Shown here piece after piece: positions 26,033-37,446 of a DNA stretch of 64,000 nt (its first letter is position 1; each line of letters opens with the position of its first letter). The notes beneath the pieces are model-generated. The model searched no databases, had not been told where the DNA came from, and was given only the letters and a program-made list of their open reading frames with translations. The DNA is from Brassica napus (lineage: Eukaryota; Streptophyta; Magnoliopsida; Brassicales; Brassicaceae). Location of the stretch: the NCBI RefSeq assembly GCF_020379485.1, contig NC_063452.1, positions 54,217,377 to 54,281,376 on the forward strand, given 5' to 3'. The position numbers were made by a program, and so were the translations under genes.

Positions 26033-26646
26033 AGGGTCTGACTGGTTCAACCGCAGCGATTGCGGTTGCGGCTGCGGGAGTTTGCGGATGCGGGTGGTTG
26101 CAGTTTCTAGCGGTTTTAAGAGATTTATACGACTGGTTCTGCGGTTAGAAATTGGTGCGTTTGCGGGATACTTATGACTGGTTAACTACCAAACGCAACA
26201 GCGGTTAAATAATAAATTAACAATATTTACATTTTATATCATTATAAAATATCAAAAATAATAATATTATAATAAATATAAAATTTATATTTAGAAAGTT
26301 ATAGTTTAAACTTTTTAAAAATTATAGAAAATATTTTCATTTTAAATTTTATAATATTAATTAAAATATAATAGATATATTTTAGTATTTTTATAATTCT
26401 AATTTAAATTTTTTATTGAATATTTTTATTTTTGTATTTAAATTGTTTTAGAAAAAAAAAAAAATTATCCTCCCGCAACCGTCCGCAACCGCAAACGCTA
26501 GCTGGAACCAGCTTTTGAATTTATGAGGTTTAGAGCGATTTAGGGCGGTTTGGAGCGGTTTGAGCGATTGTTGCAAAACGCCAACAACCGCTACCAACCG
26601 CAAAAGCTGCGTTTGCGGGTGGTAGCGGGAAAACCAGTCATACCCT
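26033..26646. mobile_element. hAT-like MITE with GCGGTT-rich ends
   Basis: The left end AGGGTCTGACTGGTT and right end AACCAGTCATACCCT are inverted repeats. Subterminal GCGGTTGCGG-type repeats occur in both arms around an AT-rich core. The 8-bp flanks (TACACTAA / TAAAACTA) are similar but not identical, so the target duplication is only tentative. Confidence 0.65.
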
Positions 26647-27113
26647 AAAACTATAAACTGATTGATTCATGTAATTTAACCAAAATATTTTAACCGTAGC
26701 ATAACCATTAATAATTTGAAATTAAGATGAACCAAACGAAATACAAATGTTTTTCCAAGAACTCAATCCTTTAATCGTTTAATGTTAGCTGAATTGAATG
26801 AATGTATATAATTTCTATTTAATCAAATATTGTATTCTCATTTTCCACGTAGAAACAATGATACATCGCAACACATATACAATTACATAACTAAATGGAA
26901 CAAAACAATCAAAAAAATATTAGCTTTATATTCCAGCCCAATAATTATGCGCTTTCGCTTTTTCACGTTTCAAGCATGTTGCAGATTTGAGATCCTGGCA
27001 ATGGAATCTTTGAGTAATGTGTGTCAGACGAGTATTATCCTTGTGTCTTCTTCCATTTGGAGAAAGAGGTAGTAAAGTGATCATCATCGTTTTATTTTCA
27101 ACGTTGTTACTTT
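26647..27113. other. Intergenic, left flank of the CACTA element
   Basis: No feature recognised; short open frames are without family resemblance. Confidence 0.4.
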
Positions 27114-27139
27114 CACTACAAGAAAACAGGGGGATTCTC

Positions 27140-27592
27140 ATGGCCGAAATTGTCAGAAATTCGTCGGACTACACCGATTCCGACGAATTTCCGACGAACC
27201 TGTCCGTCGGTATCGTTTTGTCGGAAAAAAAAAATTCGTTGGAATTTCGTCAGAACTTCCGACGACTTTTTGACGAATACCGAGAAACGTCATTCTGACG
27301 AACTTCCGACGATATTACGATGCGGACACACGAGACCAGAGTTCATCGAAAAAACTATGTACCGACGGAGAACGTTCCACGGACAATTCCAACGTAGTGG
27401 ATTCCCCAGTGTATTCCGACGGACGTTGGTTCGTCGGAATATACCGACGGACATTGGTCGTCGGAATATAACGACGGATATTCGTTCGTCGGTATATTCC
27501 GACGGAAATTGGTTCGTCGGTAAATTCCGACGGATATTTGTCCGTCGGTATATTCTGACGCCCAAAGTTCGTCGGAATATACCAATTTTAAA
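27140..27592. repeat. CACTA subterminal repeat region, left
   Basis: Dozens of short GTCGG / CCGAC motifs in both orientations, the expected binding array for a CACTA TNP1/TNPA-type protein. Apparent reading frames across it, rich in RRN and SVG repeats, are artefacts. Confidence 0.85.
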
Positions 27593-27684
27593 AACGAATT
27601 AATTTTGTATTTTTATATATTTTTTTATATTAATAAATTAAAAAAATCAGAAATTTAAAACTAATAATATTATATAATTTAAAT

Positions 27685-27772
27685 TCATACAAACCGAAAT
27701 AGAAAAAAAACATTCAGAAAGTTTAAAATTCATACAAACCGAAATAGAAAAAAAAACATTCAGAAAGTTTTA
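27685..27772. repeat. Tandem duplication, about 42-44 bp, two units
   Basis: The segment ATTCATACAAACCGAAATAG through CATTCAGAAAGTTT occurs twice in a row, just beyond the TNP1 stop codon. Confidence 0.8.
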
Positions 27773-27786
27773 AAAAGCCGAAAAAA

Positions 27787-29288
27787 CTAAGATGAACTCG
27801 AAGACATCAAATGATCTAGCTTCTGCATTATCTCGGTGTTGAACTTCTTCTGGGATGCCAACTCAGCAAGGATAGTGGCATTCTCCGAACGGATAGTGGC
27901 ATTCTCCGAAAGGATAGTGGTGTTCTGCTCCTCCAATGCCCCATTCCGTTCATCTTTGTCATGTAGCTCCTCGAGAATCATGAGATCGGCATACGGAGCT
28001 TGCGAAGAAGATGCCGGATACGAAGAAGCACGGCGGGCCAACCCAACTAAACGGCCTCCTTTCCTTTTAGGAACCGCCTACAAAAATATTTAAAGTTAGT
28101 AAATAGGGACAAGTTAGTAATCGACATTATAAAAAAAATATATTAATAAAAAAATTACCTTTTCAACCATCTCATTTATTTGCAATAGAGACAAGTTGGT
28201 TGAAGCTCCCGTAGAGTCGCCGTCATCAGAGAGAAGCTGAGATTGAGATACTATTTCAGCTTCCACCAAATCAACGACACCTTTGATCACGGGGTCCTGA
28301 ATTTGACCCGTCGTCTTGTTAGTGTGAGCCACCTTAATGAGTTGGAGACGATCAACGGGTTTACCGTCATTTGCTTTCGATCTAAAAAAACCGCCATTAT
28401 TAGCCAAGGAATATATAAAATATTTATTTAAAAAATATAAAGATAAATAATAGTAAAAAACTTACAAGTTCATCCTCCTTAGTAGACATAGAGCAAGCGC
28501 CTAGGTTGTGCACATACATACCTTTCCCGCCACGATCGCTCTTCCGGTTCTTGGAGTTCCTAGAAGACGTCTCTGCAGTTTCTTCCTTCTCCCAATGAGC
28601 TATCAACTGCTCCCACACCGTCCCGTTGATGAACCGTGGCCTCTTGTTCTTCTGCCAAACTGTCTTCCACGCGTTTATCTGCTTTGTATAAGAGTCCATG
28701 GTCTTTTCGTTGAATTTCTTACGGACTGTTTCCGTAAGATCGGAGTGCCAATTGAACTCTTGCTACAAAACAAGCACAATTTAATAAGTAAATATATTTA
28801 AAAAAATGTAAAAACTTTAAAAAAATGAAGAGTTACTATACCGCAAACTGACGAAACCACAACTCTCGTTCGTCGGAAGGGATCACACTCCACTTTGGAT
28901 ATCCAAAACGGAGCATGGAGTACATCATCTGGTTGATGCTCCGGCTAATGCCATTTTTTTGACTTGGTGAACCTTTAAAAAAAATACAAGTTATAGCAAA
29001 TTAATTAAAGGAAAAAAACATAACGGTACAAATAAAAAAAATACTAACCAAGTGCTATGGCCTCGTCGTGGGTTGGGTTGGAGAACCGGGAGAGGCTCTC
29101 GACCTGGTTGTTGAACCAATAGATGAACCGGCATGACCCCCGGATCCTGTTGAGCAGCAGCGTGAGGGGCAGCGGGAGCTGGAGCGGGAATATATGCGGG
29201 AACCGAGTCATGAGACGATCCCGATGCACGGGAACTGCTCACCGAACTACGTCGAAGACGGGCTGCAGGGCGGGGTTCATCCTCGGCC
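27787..29288 (-). CDS. TNP1-type CACTA protein (Transposase_24 family)
   Basis: Minus-strand exons with GT-AG borders at about 29049-29288, 28842-28972, 28466-28762, 28159-28381 and 27787-28077. Products in order: a Ser/Pro/Ala-rich part ([20 protein letters not shown]), a DNA-binding-like part ([20 protein letters not shown], then [20 protein letters not shown], then [20 protein letters not shown]), a basic linker with [14 protein letters not shown], then [12 protein letters not shown], and a C-terminal coiled-coil-like repeat ([20 protein letters not shown]) ending in Ser. This order matches the plant Ptta/En/Spm Transposase_24 family. It probably binds the subterminal repeats. I see no stop inside the listed exons; the first exon and start codon upstream of 29288 are not resolved, so it could be intact or 5'-truncated. 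Confidence 0.75.
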
Positions 29289-29474
29289 CTAAAAAAAAAT
29301 TAATACATCAAACATATTTTCAAATCATTTCTATTTTTAATGTTTTCATTTATATATTTACAAAAGGTTTTATAAACGTTTTAAAAAAAACTATTAAACC
29401 TTTTATTATACATAGTTTATAACTAGAAACTTATAAAAAATAATAAAAAAATTTAAAATTTTTTATTATACATG

Positions 29475-29479
<5 letters not shown>

Positions 29480-29511
<32 letters not shown>
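29480..29511. repeat. (TA)n microsatellite
   Basis: About 16 TA units between TNP1 exons and its upstream region. A related TATATG stretch recurs near 29662. Confidence 0.9.
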
Positions 29512-29516
<5 letters not shown>

Positions 29517-30117
29517 ACACAATTATAAAAAATTTATAAATGAAGAAAAATGTTGTTAAATATTTATAATTTTTTTAAAAAAACGTTTAATTATACATAG
29601 TTTATTACTGGAAACTTATAAAAAATTATAAAAAATTTTAAAATTTTTATTATACATGATTTATATATATATATGTATACAAAATTATAAAAAATTTATA
29701 AATATATAAAAATGTTGTTAAATATTTTTTAAAAATTATAAAAATGTTTTATTATATATATTTCATTACTGGAAACTTGAAAAACGATTTAAAAAAAAAA
29801 AAAAAAACGTTTTAAAAAATCAAAAAACGTTTTTAAAAATAAAAAAATGTTCCAAAAAAAACTAAAACAACAATCCAAACAACAATCCTAACTTATATAT
29901 CCTAAACTATCAATCAAACAACCAAAAATCCGAGATCTAACTTCCAAAACCCTAAACAATTGAGATTAAAGAAGGTTTGGGATGATTCTTACATGATTTA
30001 GGGTTTGGGGGAGGAATCGCCGGTGTAGAGGGAGGAATCGCCGGTGTAGAGAGAGGAATTTAGAGAGAGAGAGGCGGAAATAACGAAGAAGGAAGAAGGA
30101 GGGTTATTATATCTGAA
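29512..30117. other. AT-rich leader or intron upstream of TNP1
   Basis: Three imperfect copies of an ATTATACATRRTTTAT-type segment lie between about 29400 and 29770. A GAGGAATCGCCGGTGTAGAG segment occurs twice near 30012-30050. No exon assigned; the TNP1 promoter or first exon should lie here. Confidence 0.4.
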
Positions 30118-30303
30118 GATTCCGACGGACACGGGTTTGTCGGTATTCCGTAGGTATAATTAAAATATACCACATGCCGATTCGCGAAAATTTTCAAGCG
30201 GTTTGGTTCTCCCGGGCAAATTGTATTTCCGACGGAATGTGTCCGTCAGTATATTCTGACAGAATGTGTCCGTCAGTATATTCCGACGGAATTCCGACGA
30301 CTT
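30118..30303. repeat. Internal copy of CACTA subterminal-type repeats
   Basis: A block of CCGACGGA and TCCGTC motifs like those at the element's ends lies between TNP1 and TNP2. It may be the TNP1 promoter, or the relic of an older CACTA end: a degenerate terminus TTTTTTGTAGTG follows at 30426-30437. Confidence 0.6.
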
Positions 30304-30791
30304 AGTGTTTAGGGTGTTGATTTCAAGTTTCTAAATGCAAAATCCAAATCTTTGATAATATATATAGTATTTGCATAAAGATTTAACAATAAAAATATTT
30401 TATAACACGATTTTACACAACAACATTTTTTGTAGTGTAAGCTTATATGAATATGATTGTATAAGTATATAATGTTAAGATGAGATGTTATGAAAACAAT
30501 GATATGCATACGTAAATATTTTAATGAGTTGTTATATTTGAACGGTTGCGATCTAATACTATACTAAACACTTATTATGTGTTATTTTCATAGTTTTGGC
30601 ATCTAAATTTATAGATTTTTATGATTGAAATTTTTTAGGAACACATGTCGTCGGTAATTCGTCGGAATATACCGACGACATTCCGACGAATTACCGACGA
30701 CCTTTCCAAATTTCAATGAAACTTAAAGTCGTCGCTATGTCGTCGGTATATTGCGAGGGATTTCCGGTGGACCAATAATAAAAAAAAAAAA

Positions 30792-33700
30792 CTAATCAGA
30801 ATCTTCTGAATCTTCATCAAACTCCCCAACCTCGGCTTCTGGCTCCGAATGTACGACAGCTAGGCCTGGGCAAAATAACCGGAACCGAAGAACCGAACCG
30901 GAACCGAACCGAAATACCCAAAACCGGAACCGGACCAATACCCTCAAATACCCGAACGGTTCCTATATTTTTATATCCGAAATAACCGAACCGAACCGGA
31001 ACCGAACCGAGAACCGAACGGGTACCCAAATATATAAAAATATTAATTATATATACATATAACATCACTAAATATATATTTTTAATTTAAAATTCTATTA
31101 AAAATATTTGAAAATAGTTGAGGATAACTAAATTATTATAAAGTATCCAAACTACCCGAAACTATCCGAAACTATCCGGATATTTTTATCCGAAATATCC
31201 AAAGTAATCCGAAATATCCAATTTTTTTTATCTAAATCATCCTAATTATTTGATATTTTACCTTAAATAACCAATATTTTATCCAAATTATCCAAACTAC
31301 CCGAACTATCCGAACCCGAACCGGATCCAAATGAGAACCGAACTTTTTATGGATATTTTCCGGTTCCTACATTTACTATCCGAACCGAACCGAACCGAAC
31401 CGAAAATAGGTCGAGTACTAAATGGATCCTCTAGCCCCTATCCGAACTATCCGAAACCCGAAATACCCGAACCGAACCGAACCGATACCCGAAATGCTCA
31501 GGCCTAACGACAGCATCATGTCCAAACACAGTCAAATTCTCAACGAGTTGAACATTTTCTAAATCTTCAACTGCGTGGGCGTTGCTGGTAGACTCTGGTT
31601 GCAATGGTTCATCATCATCAGAAGTTCCATCCACTCGTCCTCTTGGGTTGATTTGCGTTACAGTAACCCATGGATCGTCCCTGTACGTCACCCGAGGGTA
31701 ACTGATGTAGCACACCTATACATATCAATTATACAAGTATTAGTAAAATATATAACATTAATTAATTATATTGATAAAAAATTATGAATAGATTTACATA
31801 CCTGATCAGCTTGCGAACCAAGAATGAAGGGATCATAATATTGAAGTTTCCGCCGCGAATGAACTGATGTAACACCAAACGCATCAATCTTCACTCCTCT
31901 ATCTGGGGTGGTGTCATACCAATCACAATAGAATACTACACAACGCAATCCAACCATTCCAGGAAATTAGATTTCCAATATTTCTTTTATGTTGCCGTAG
32001 TAGACATCGTCACCGGAAGAAGATGAAACACCAGCATCATATGTTGTCTTAGAATGACCTTTCCTTGTGAATGCATATCCTCGCGTACAAAATTTAGGAT
32101 ATGATTTGACCACATAGTTTGGTTCCTGCACAAATTCGCGTATCCAATCATCGAACACAAGACATCTGGCCAAACCATCATTCACCTATAAATTAAAAAC
32201 ATATATGATTGAAAAGTTAATTAGTTTATATTAAATTTAAACTAATCATTTGCATAGGGTAATATGATATATGACTCACATAACTACGAAGCCACGCAGC
32301 AAATCCGTTATCTCTAAGTTGTCGAAGCTCATCTTCTGTTGCATGCCTGTGAGTCATACGCAACTCCGCCATATATACACTATATACAAAAATATTATCA
32401 ATATGAAATAAATTTATTGAATATTATTCTAACAATAAATGAATAAATATTTTTACCTCTCATATTGTAGAACATCATCACAGTTGGTGAATAAATATGT
32501 TTGCAAATGAGCGTGCTCAGTGTCCGTAAGTCTCCGCTTCGTGAATTTTCCACTAAGTCGTCATATTTCCTTGAACATGCTTGGGACAGTAACATGATAT
32601 GTTGCTCTCTCCCCTCTATCATCATGCCGAGCAGGTCTTCGGTGTTTTGTATGCACTTCTGGTGGAAAATAATTTTCAGCAAAGATTGCAGTTTATTCAT
32701 TGATCACCTGTGCCACTATAGATCCTTACACCCTGCTTTGATTTTTGACCATCTTCTTCAGATGATGCATATAACGCTCAAAAATATACATCCATTTGTA
32801 CTATACAGGACCACCAAGTTCCAATTCTCTTGCGAGATGAATAGCAAGATGTTCCATTACATCAAAGAATGATGGAGGAAATATCTTCTAAAGGTTGCAC
32901 ATGCTGACTGGTGCGTTTGTATTCAAATTATTAATACCCTCTTCAGTCACTACTCTGCTGCATAAGTTGCGGAAGAAAACACTAATCCCTACATAGATAA
33001 AAGACATAATTTTCGTAAGTATTAAGTTTTATAAGCATAATTGTTAAATATAAAATAAATTAAATTGTAAAAATATAATATACCTGCAATTGCTTCATGA
33101 ACATTACATGACAATAATGCTGAAAAGGCAAACGAAAGGAGGTGCTGCATAATTACATGACAATCATGACTCTTCAAGCCAGTAAACTTTCCTTCGCTTC
33201 TATCAACGCAGTTTCCCAAATTTGATGCATATTCGTCAGGAAATTTCACTTTATATGTAATCCAATCAAAGAACTCTTCTTTTCTAGCACCATCCAGCCG
33301 ATAAATGGGAAAAGGGACCGTACCGTTCTCATCAACGTGAAGTTCAGAACGATCACAAATATCGACTAAATCCAACCTTGACTTCAAATTATCCTTCGTT
33401 TTACCTTGGATGTTAAGGACTATGTTCATCAGATTATCGAAGAAGTTCTTCTCAATATGCATGACATCTAAATTATGCCGCAATAGATGACTCTCCCAAT
33501 ATGGCAGATCCCAGAAAATACTCTTTTTGTGCCAGTTATGTAGCTCTCCAACCGCATTGACTCGAATGTTTTCATGTCCACCTACATCTGGCGTCCTTTC
33601 TGCATCAAAATACCTAAACTGCTTCAACAAATCTTTCCCACTAACTTCCTCAGGTGAACCATCAAACACCTGCATGTTCTTCGTAAACGAAGTCTTACTC

Positions 33701-35148
33701 CTGCGGTATGGATGATCAGGTGGTAGAAATCGTCTGTGACAGTCAAACCAACACGTTTTCCTTCCGTTCTTTAGTTGGAAAGCATCTGTGTCATCTTGAC
33801 AATATGGACATGATAGCCTCCCATGTGTTGTCCATCCAGATAACATACCATATGCTGGAAAGTCACTTATTGTCCACATAAATACTGCCCGCATCTGAAA
33901 GTTTTCTCTGCACGAAACATCGTATGTCTCAAAACCATGCGCCCATAGTTGTTGCAACTCATATATCAGTGGTTGAAGAAACACATCTAGTGATCTTTTA
34001 GGATAATCTGGCCCGGGGATGAGAATTGAGAGAAACAAAAACTCTCGTCGCATGCACAAGCTCGGCCGTAAGTTGTACGGCGTCACAATAACTGGCCATA
34101 GAGAATACTGTCTTCCATGCTTTCCAAATGGGCTGAAACCATCAGTAGATAATCCAAGATAAACATTTCTTCTCTCTTCCGCAAATTCTGGATATGTTGA
34201 CTGGAAATGTTTTCAAGCCTTCGCATCTGAAGGATGTCTAATCTCACCATTTGTGGAATGCTCTGCATGCCATCTCATTGCTTTTGCTGTGCGCTCACAC
34301 TGATACAACCTCTTCAATCTTTCCGTCAAAGGCAAATACCACATTCTTTTGAATGGGATCGGAACTCTTCCCCTCGTCTCCTGATAACGAGGTTTCCCAC
34401 AAAATTTGCATACATTCCGTGTCTCATCCGCTCTCCAGTAGATCATGCAGTTGTCAATACATACATCTATCACTTCATACGGTAGTTGAAGACCGACAAC
34501 AAGTTTCTGAACCTCGTAGTATGAACCCGGTGCAAGGTTATCCTCAGGTAGAATACCTTTGAAAAAATCAGTAATCGCATCCATACATTCTTCAGCCAAA
34601 TTATAGTCTGTCTTAATACTCATTAATCTAGTTGCAGATGATAAGACTGAATGACCATCTCTACAATTTTGATACAAATGTTGTTTTCCTGCATCCAACA
34701 TGTCAAAAAATCTCCTAGATTCGGGATTTGGTTCTTCCCCTCTATAATGATCATGTACCATCTGCTCAGTACCTACACCATAATCTATATCCGTTCTAGA
34801 TTCTTCTAACCTAATATCAGGCTGAAGTTCACTAAGAGGCTGAGGTTCGCTAGTACTACCATATTCATAACCAGTTTCCCCATGAAGGTACCAAACTTTA
34901 TAATTACGTGAAAACCCTTTCATATACAAATGAGTCCAAACATCAAATTCTTTTATAACCTTATTATTATTGCAAGAAGGGCAGGGACATCTTAACATAC
35001 CACTTTTTGCATCCGGTTTCTGTTGAACAAGCCTCATGAATTCTCCAATCCCTTGAACGTATTCATCCGTAAGCAAATTGGTGTTCGGATCCAAATGAGG
35101 TTTATCCATCCACGAACGATAATAAACTTCTGAAGACATGATTTTCAC
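30792..35148 (-). pseudogene. TNP2-type CACTA transposase, disrupted
   Basis: Minus-strand gene starting MKIMSSEVYYRSWMDKPHLD (transposase-associated domain), then the tnp2 domain (FCGKPRYQ, LGLSTDGFSPFG, TPYNLRPSLCM, HNLDVMHIEKNFFDN), a DUF4218 region (PPSFFDVMEHLAIHLARELE) and a DUF4216 region (LRCVVFYCDWYDT, KLQYYDPFILGSQADQV). It ends at 30792 with an acidic tail. A TGA at 34214-34216 replaces the Trp of the usual AWKHFQS. Exon 2 has TAG twice and TAA once, and a further TAA lies near 31961. The last exon (30792-31715) is split by a hAT MITE. Introns are visible, for example donor at about 33083 and acceptor at about 32989. The enzyme would cut at CACTA ends; this copy cannot make it. Confidence 0.88.
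30861..31506. mobile_element. hAT-like MITE nested in the TNP2 gene, 646 bp
   Basis: Terminal inverted repeats TAGGCCTGGGCA and TGCTCAGGCCTA, with the perfect 8-bp target duplication ACGACAGC on each side (30853-30860, 31507-31514), the hAT signature. Subterminal CCGAACCG repeats surround an AT-rich core. If the element and one duplication copy are set aside, the TNP2 frame runs through the site. Confidence 0.93.
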
Positions 35149-35237
35149 GGAATTGTTATGACTAAAGAGAATGAAGAGAGAATGAAGTGTGAAAGAGTTG
35201 AATGAGGAGGGGTTGTATTTATAGGAAATTGCTTACG
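35149..35237 (-). promoter_or_regulatory. TNP2 leader and promoter region
   Basis: Between the TNP2 start codon and the subterminal repeats. TATAAATA on the minus strand (plus 35217-35224, TATTTATA) lies about 70 bp upstream of the ATG and could be the TATA box. Confidence 0.5.
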
Positions 35238-35612
35238 GCCCTCCGACGACTTTCCGACGAAATTCTGACGGATGTAAAGCAGTCCGTCGGAATTCCGTCG
35301 GTATTGTCCAATCTCAAACGGCTATACAACGGTTATATATATTTGTCGGCAACGGTCACATGGTTCGTCGGAAATTCGTCGGAAAATTCCGACGGAACTT
35401 CCGACGACTACAACGGTTACATTTTTTATCGGAATGTCGTCGAAAAGTCGTCGGAAAATTTCGACGACCCTTGTTTCGTCGGAATTCCGTCGGAAATGGC
35501 CAACGGAATTCCGACGACTTCAATTTTTTGGATTTCGTCGGAAATTGGTCGGCAATCCGTCACAAACGTCCGACGACATTGATGTCCGTCGGAACCTCCG
35601 TCGGAATTCGGC
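35238..35612. repeat. CACTA subterminal repeat region, right
   Basis: Dense CCGACGA / TCGTCGG motifs in both orientations up to the terminal inverted repeat, mirroring 27140-27592. Confidence 0.85.
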
Positions 35613-35631
35613 GTGTTTTCTTGTAGTGTTT

Positions 35632-36179
35632 GTGAGGCCTTTGCCTTTCGTTGTTTTTTTACATTCATTTTATTCATTTTTTTCTTCCACTTTAAGAAGG
35701 AGAGGACATTTGTAAAATGTTACAGTACATGAGCAAGATGAAAGAATATACAAAAAAAAAACAGAGACATACATGTGAAGCCAAACAATTTGAGAATACC
35801 ACCGAAAGATGCTTTGCGACAAAATCCAAGAGAAGCCAAATGCTTTGTGATGATTGAAAAATCAAATTTAGAAAACATGGCTCATCCTTTGTGAGGATCA
35901 ATTTGTTTTGGTGTGTGTACGTGTGGAACCATGATAGTATGTGGAAACTTTCGGAGGAAATCTGGTTTGTAACTAGTGTGAGTAATTATAATGAGATATC
36001 TTTTGTTTACGCGATGTACTTTATTTTCTTTGATTACTTTTATATGTTTTTGTCCATTTCTTACTGCATGAGAAATTTTAGATGACAATACGTACAGAAG
36101 TGGTTCGTCGCTAGGTATGTTAGCTCTCTGATTTTAACAACATGAGAAATTTCTTAAACTGATTCTTTCTGATTGATCA
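35632..36179. other. Non-coding flank right of the CACTA element
   Basis: No gene recognised; open frames on either strand are short and low-complexity. Confidence 0.4.
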
Positions 36180-36931
36180 TGTTTTTTTACTTCTGAGAAG
36201 TCGCTGATGAATATATTCTTCTTTTTCTTTCTCCACTTTCTCTAACTCAGGCCTAAGACAAACTGAGAATATAAAAATACTTTACGTTAAAATCAGCATA
36301 TTGTACAAAGAAATGTACATTTGTACATGTATGTGTATGTGTGTGAGAGTCACCTGATCAATACGGTCCTCAGCGATCACATCCTCAAAGCCTGCATCTT
36401 TAAGCATTTACAGGAAAGAAAGTTTAATGATTCATAACACCCTCAAAAACAGAAAATAATAATAAAGTTTTATTATCAACACAAACCTGTCCATAGGCTT
36501 GAACATCATGGATATCATATCCTCTTTGTTTGATGTACTCTGCGAATACTGGAGACGGAGTTTCATCACTCTTGCAATAGTCAGTGATGAGAACTCTTCC
36601 ACCTGGTTTAAGCCACTTGAAGAATGTCTTAAACAGAGCTGGCTTGTCCTGGAAAGAAAAAAGGGACAAATGATGATTACTCTTAAAAAGGAATATGAAT
36701 CTTCGAGAGTGATTACTGCTTACTTGGATGTGGAAAATGATTACTGCTTACTTGGATGTGGAAAATAGTGGCACTGCTGTAAATGACGTCGAAAGAGTTA
36801 TCAGGATATGTATTTGTGGTGCAATCCGCGACTTCAAACTCGACTGAGCAGTTGAGCCCAATAGCACGCTCCAACGCGAAAGACATCATGTTGACCAATA
36901 TGTAACCATATAGCAATTGAAAAGGTGACAA
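36180..36931 (-). pseudogene. Phosphoethanolamine N-methyltransferase (PEAMT/NMT) gene fragment
   Basis: Minus-strand exons of the second methyltransferase domain: 36752 to about 36905 ([20 protein letters not shown], then [19 protein letters not shown]), 36487-36647 ([20 protein letters not shown], then [19 protein letters not shown]), 36354-36407 (MLKDAGFEDVIAEDRIDQ) and about 36180-36258 (ELEKVEKEKEEYI, then a frameshift). The enzyme methylates phosphoethanolamine toward phosphocholine. Here the usual SRDTILHIQ has become SSATIFHIQ, the AG acceptor before MLKD has become AA, and a 28-bp segment with the first exon's donor is duplicated (36718 and 36746). The first domain is absent. It directly follows an RPA-like fragment and was probably captured by a Helitron. 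Confidence 0.8.
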
Positions 36932-36939
36932 CGTTTTAA

Positions 36940-37446
36940 AAAGATGATCAAGAACAGTATGTAACCATTGAACCGTATGGATAGGAGCGCATCAGTAGGT
37001 ATGGGCTTGACGTCCTCCGTTAGTTTCTCAAAAGAAGTGTTATGTTATCATTGAACCGTATGGATAGGGGCGCATCAGACAACCGAAATTTTTGTTGCTT
37101 CTCGTCACACCAACAAAAATGGTCGACTGTTTGAAAGAAATAAATCAAAAGATTTTCGCTGAAAGGTGTATGAATCTGAGTTGACGGTTCACACTAACAG
37201 ACCTTTGCATAATGGTCGACTGTCTGAAAGAAATAAATCGAAAGATTAGACAATCGATATAGATACTACGGCAAGTTTATTTCTATTTCTAATAGGAGAA
37301 GGACGTGATTACCAGTTCGTCAATGAGTAAAATGTCAACATGAGTTCACCGCCTTTCTTCACATTGTGAGCTTGGAAACGAACCTCCGCAGTGTTGGAAC
37401 AGCATCCGGCTTTCAGATCGGCAAAGAGGATGAAGGAATTCACCAT
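36940..37446 (-). pseudogene. Replication protein A-like (DUF223) fragment
   Basis: From an ATG at 37444-37446 the minus strand reads FADLKAGCCSNTAEVRFQAH, then NVKKGGELM, the DUF223/OB-fold start seen in Brassicaceae RPA-like genes. Near 36960-37090 follow SDAPLSIRFND and [20 protein letters not shown] in shifted frames. A 28-bp segment (CATTGAACCGTATGGATAGG onward, 36966 and 37051) is repeated. Frameshifts and stops make it non-functional. Its position about 460 bp inside a Helitron 5' end matches the gene placement in the other Helitron. Confidence 0.6.

Larger units (their letters stand above)
27114..35628 (-). mobile_element. CACTA (En/Spm) transposon, 8515 bp
   Basis: The ends are perfect 14-bp inverted repeats CACTACAAGAAAAC at 27114 and 35628, flanked by the 3-bp target duplication TTT (27111-27113 and 35629-35631). 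Both subterminal regions are packed with short CCGACGAA / TTCGTCGG repeats. The minus strand carries a TNP2-type transposase gene (30792-35148) followed by a TNP1-type gene (27787-29288), the usual CACTA order. TNP2 has several stops and a hAT insertion, so this copy is not autonomous, though its termini are perfect and could be mobilised in trans. Confidence 0.95.

Noticed and set aside
27150..27602. Overlapping open frames on both strands at the CACTA ends
   Set aside because: They arise from CCGACGAA subterminal repeats, which stay open in several frames; no protein family resemblance.
27140..35612. Regularly recurring short GTCGG motifs resembling a CRISPR-like array
   Set aside because: Spacing is irregular, motifs occur in both orientations, and the setting is a plant CACTA transposon.
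35202..35715. Several 60-126 codon frames at the right CACTA end
   Set aside because: Same subterminal repeat artefact, mirrored.
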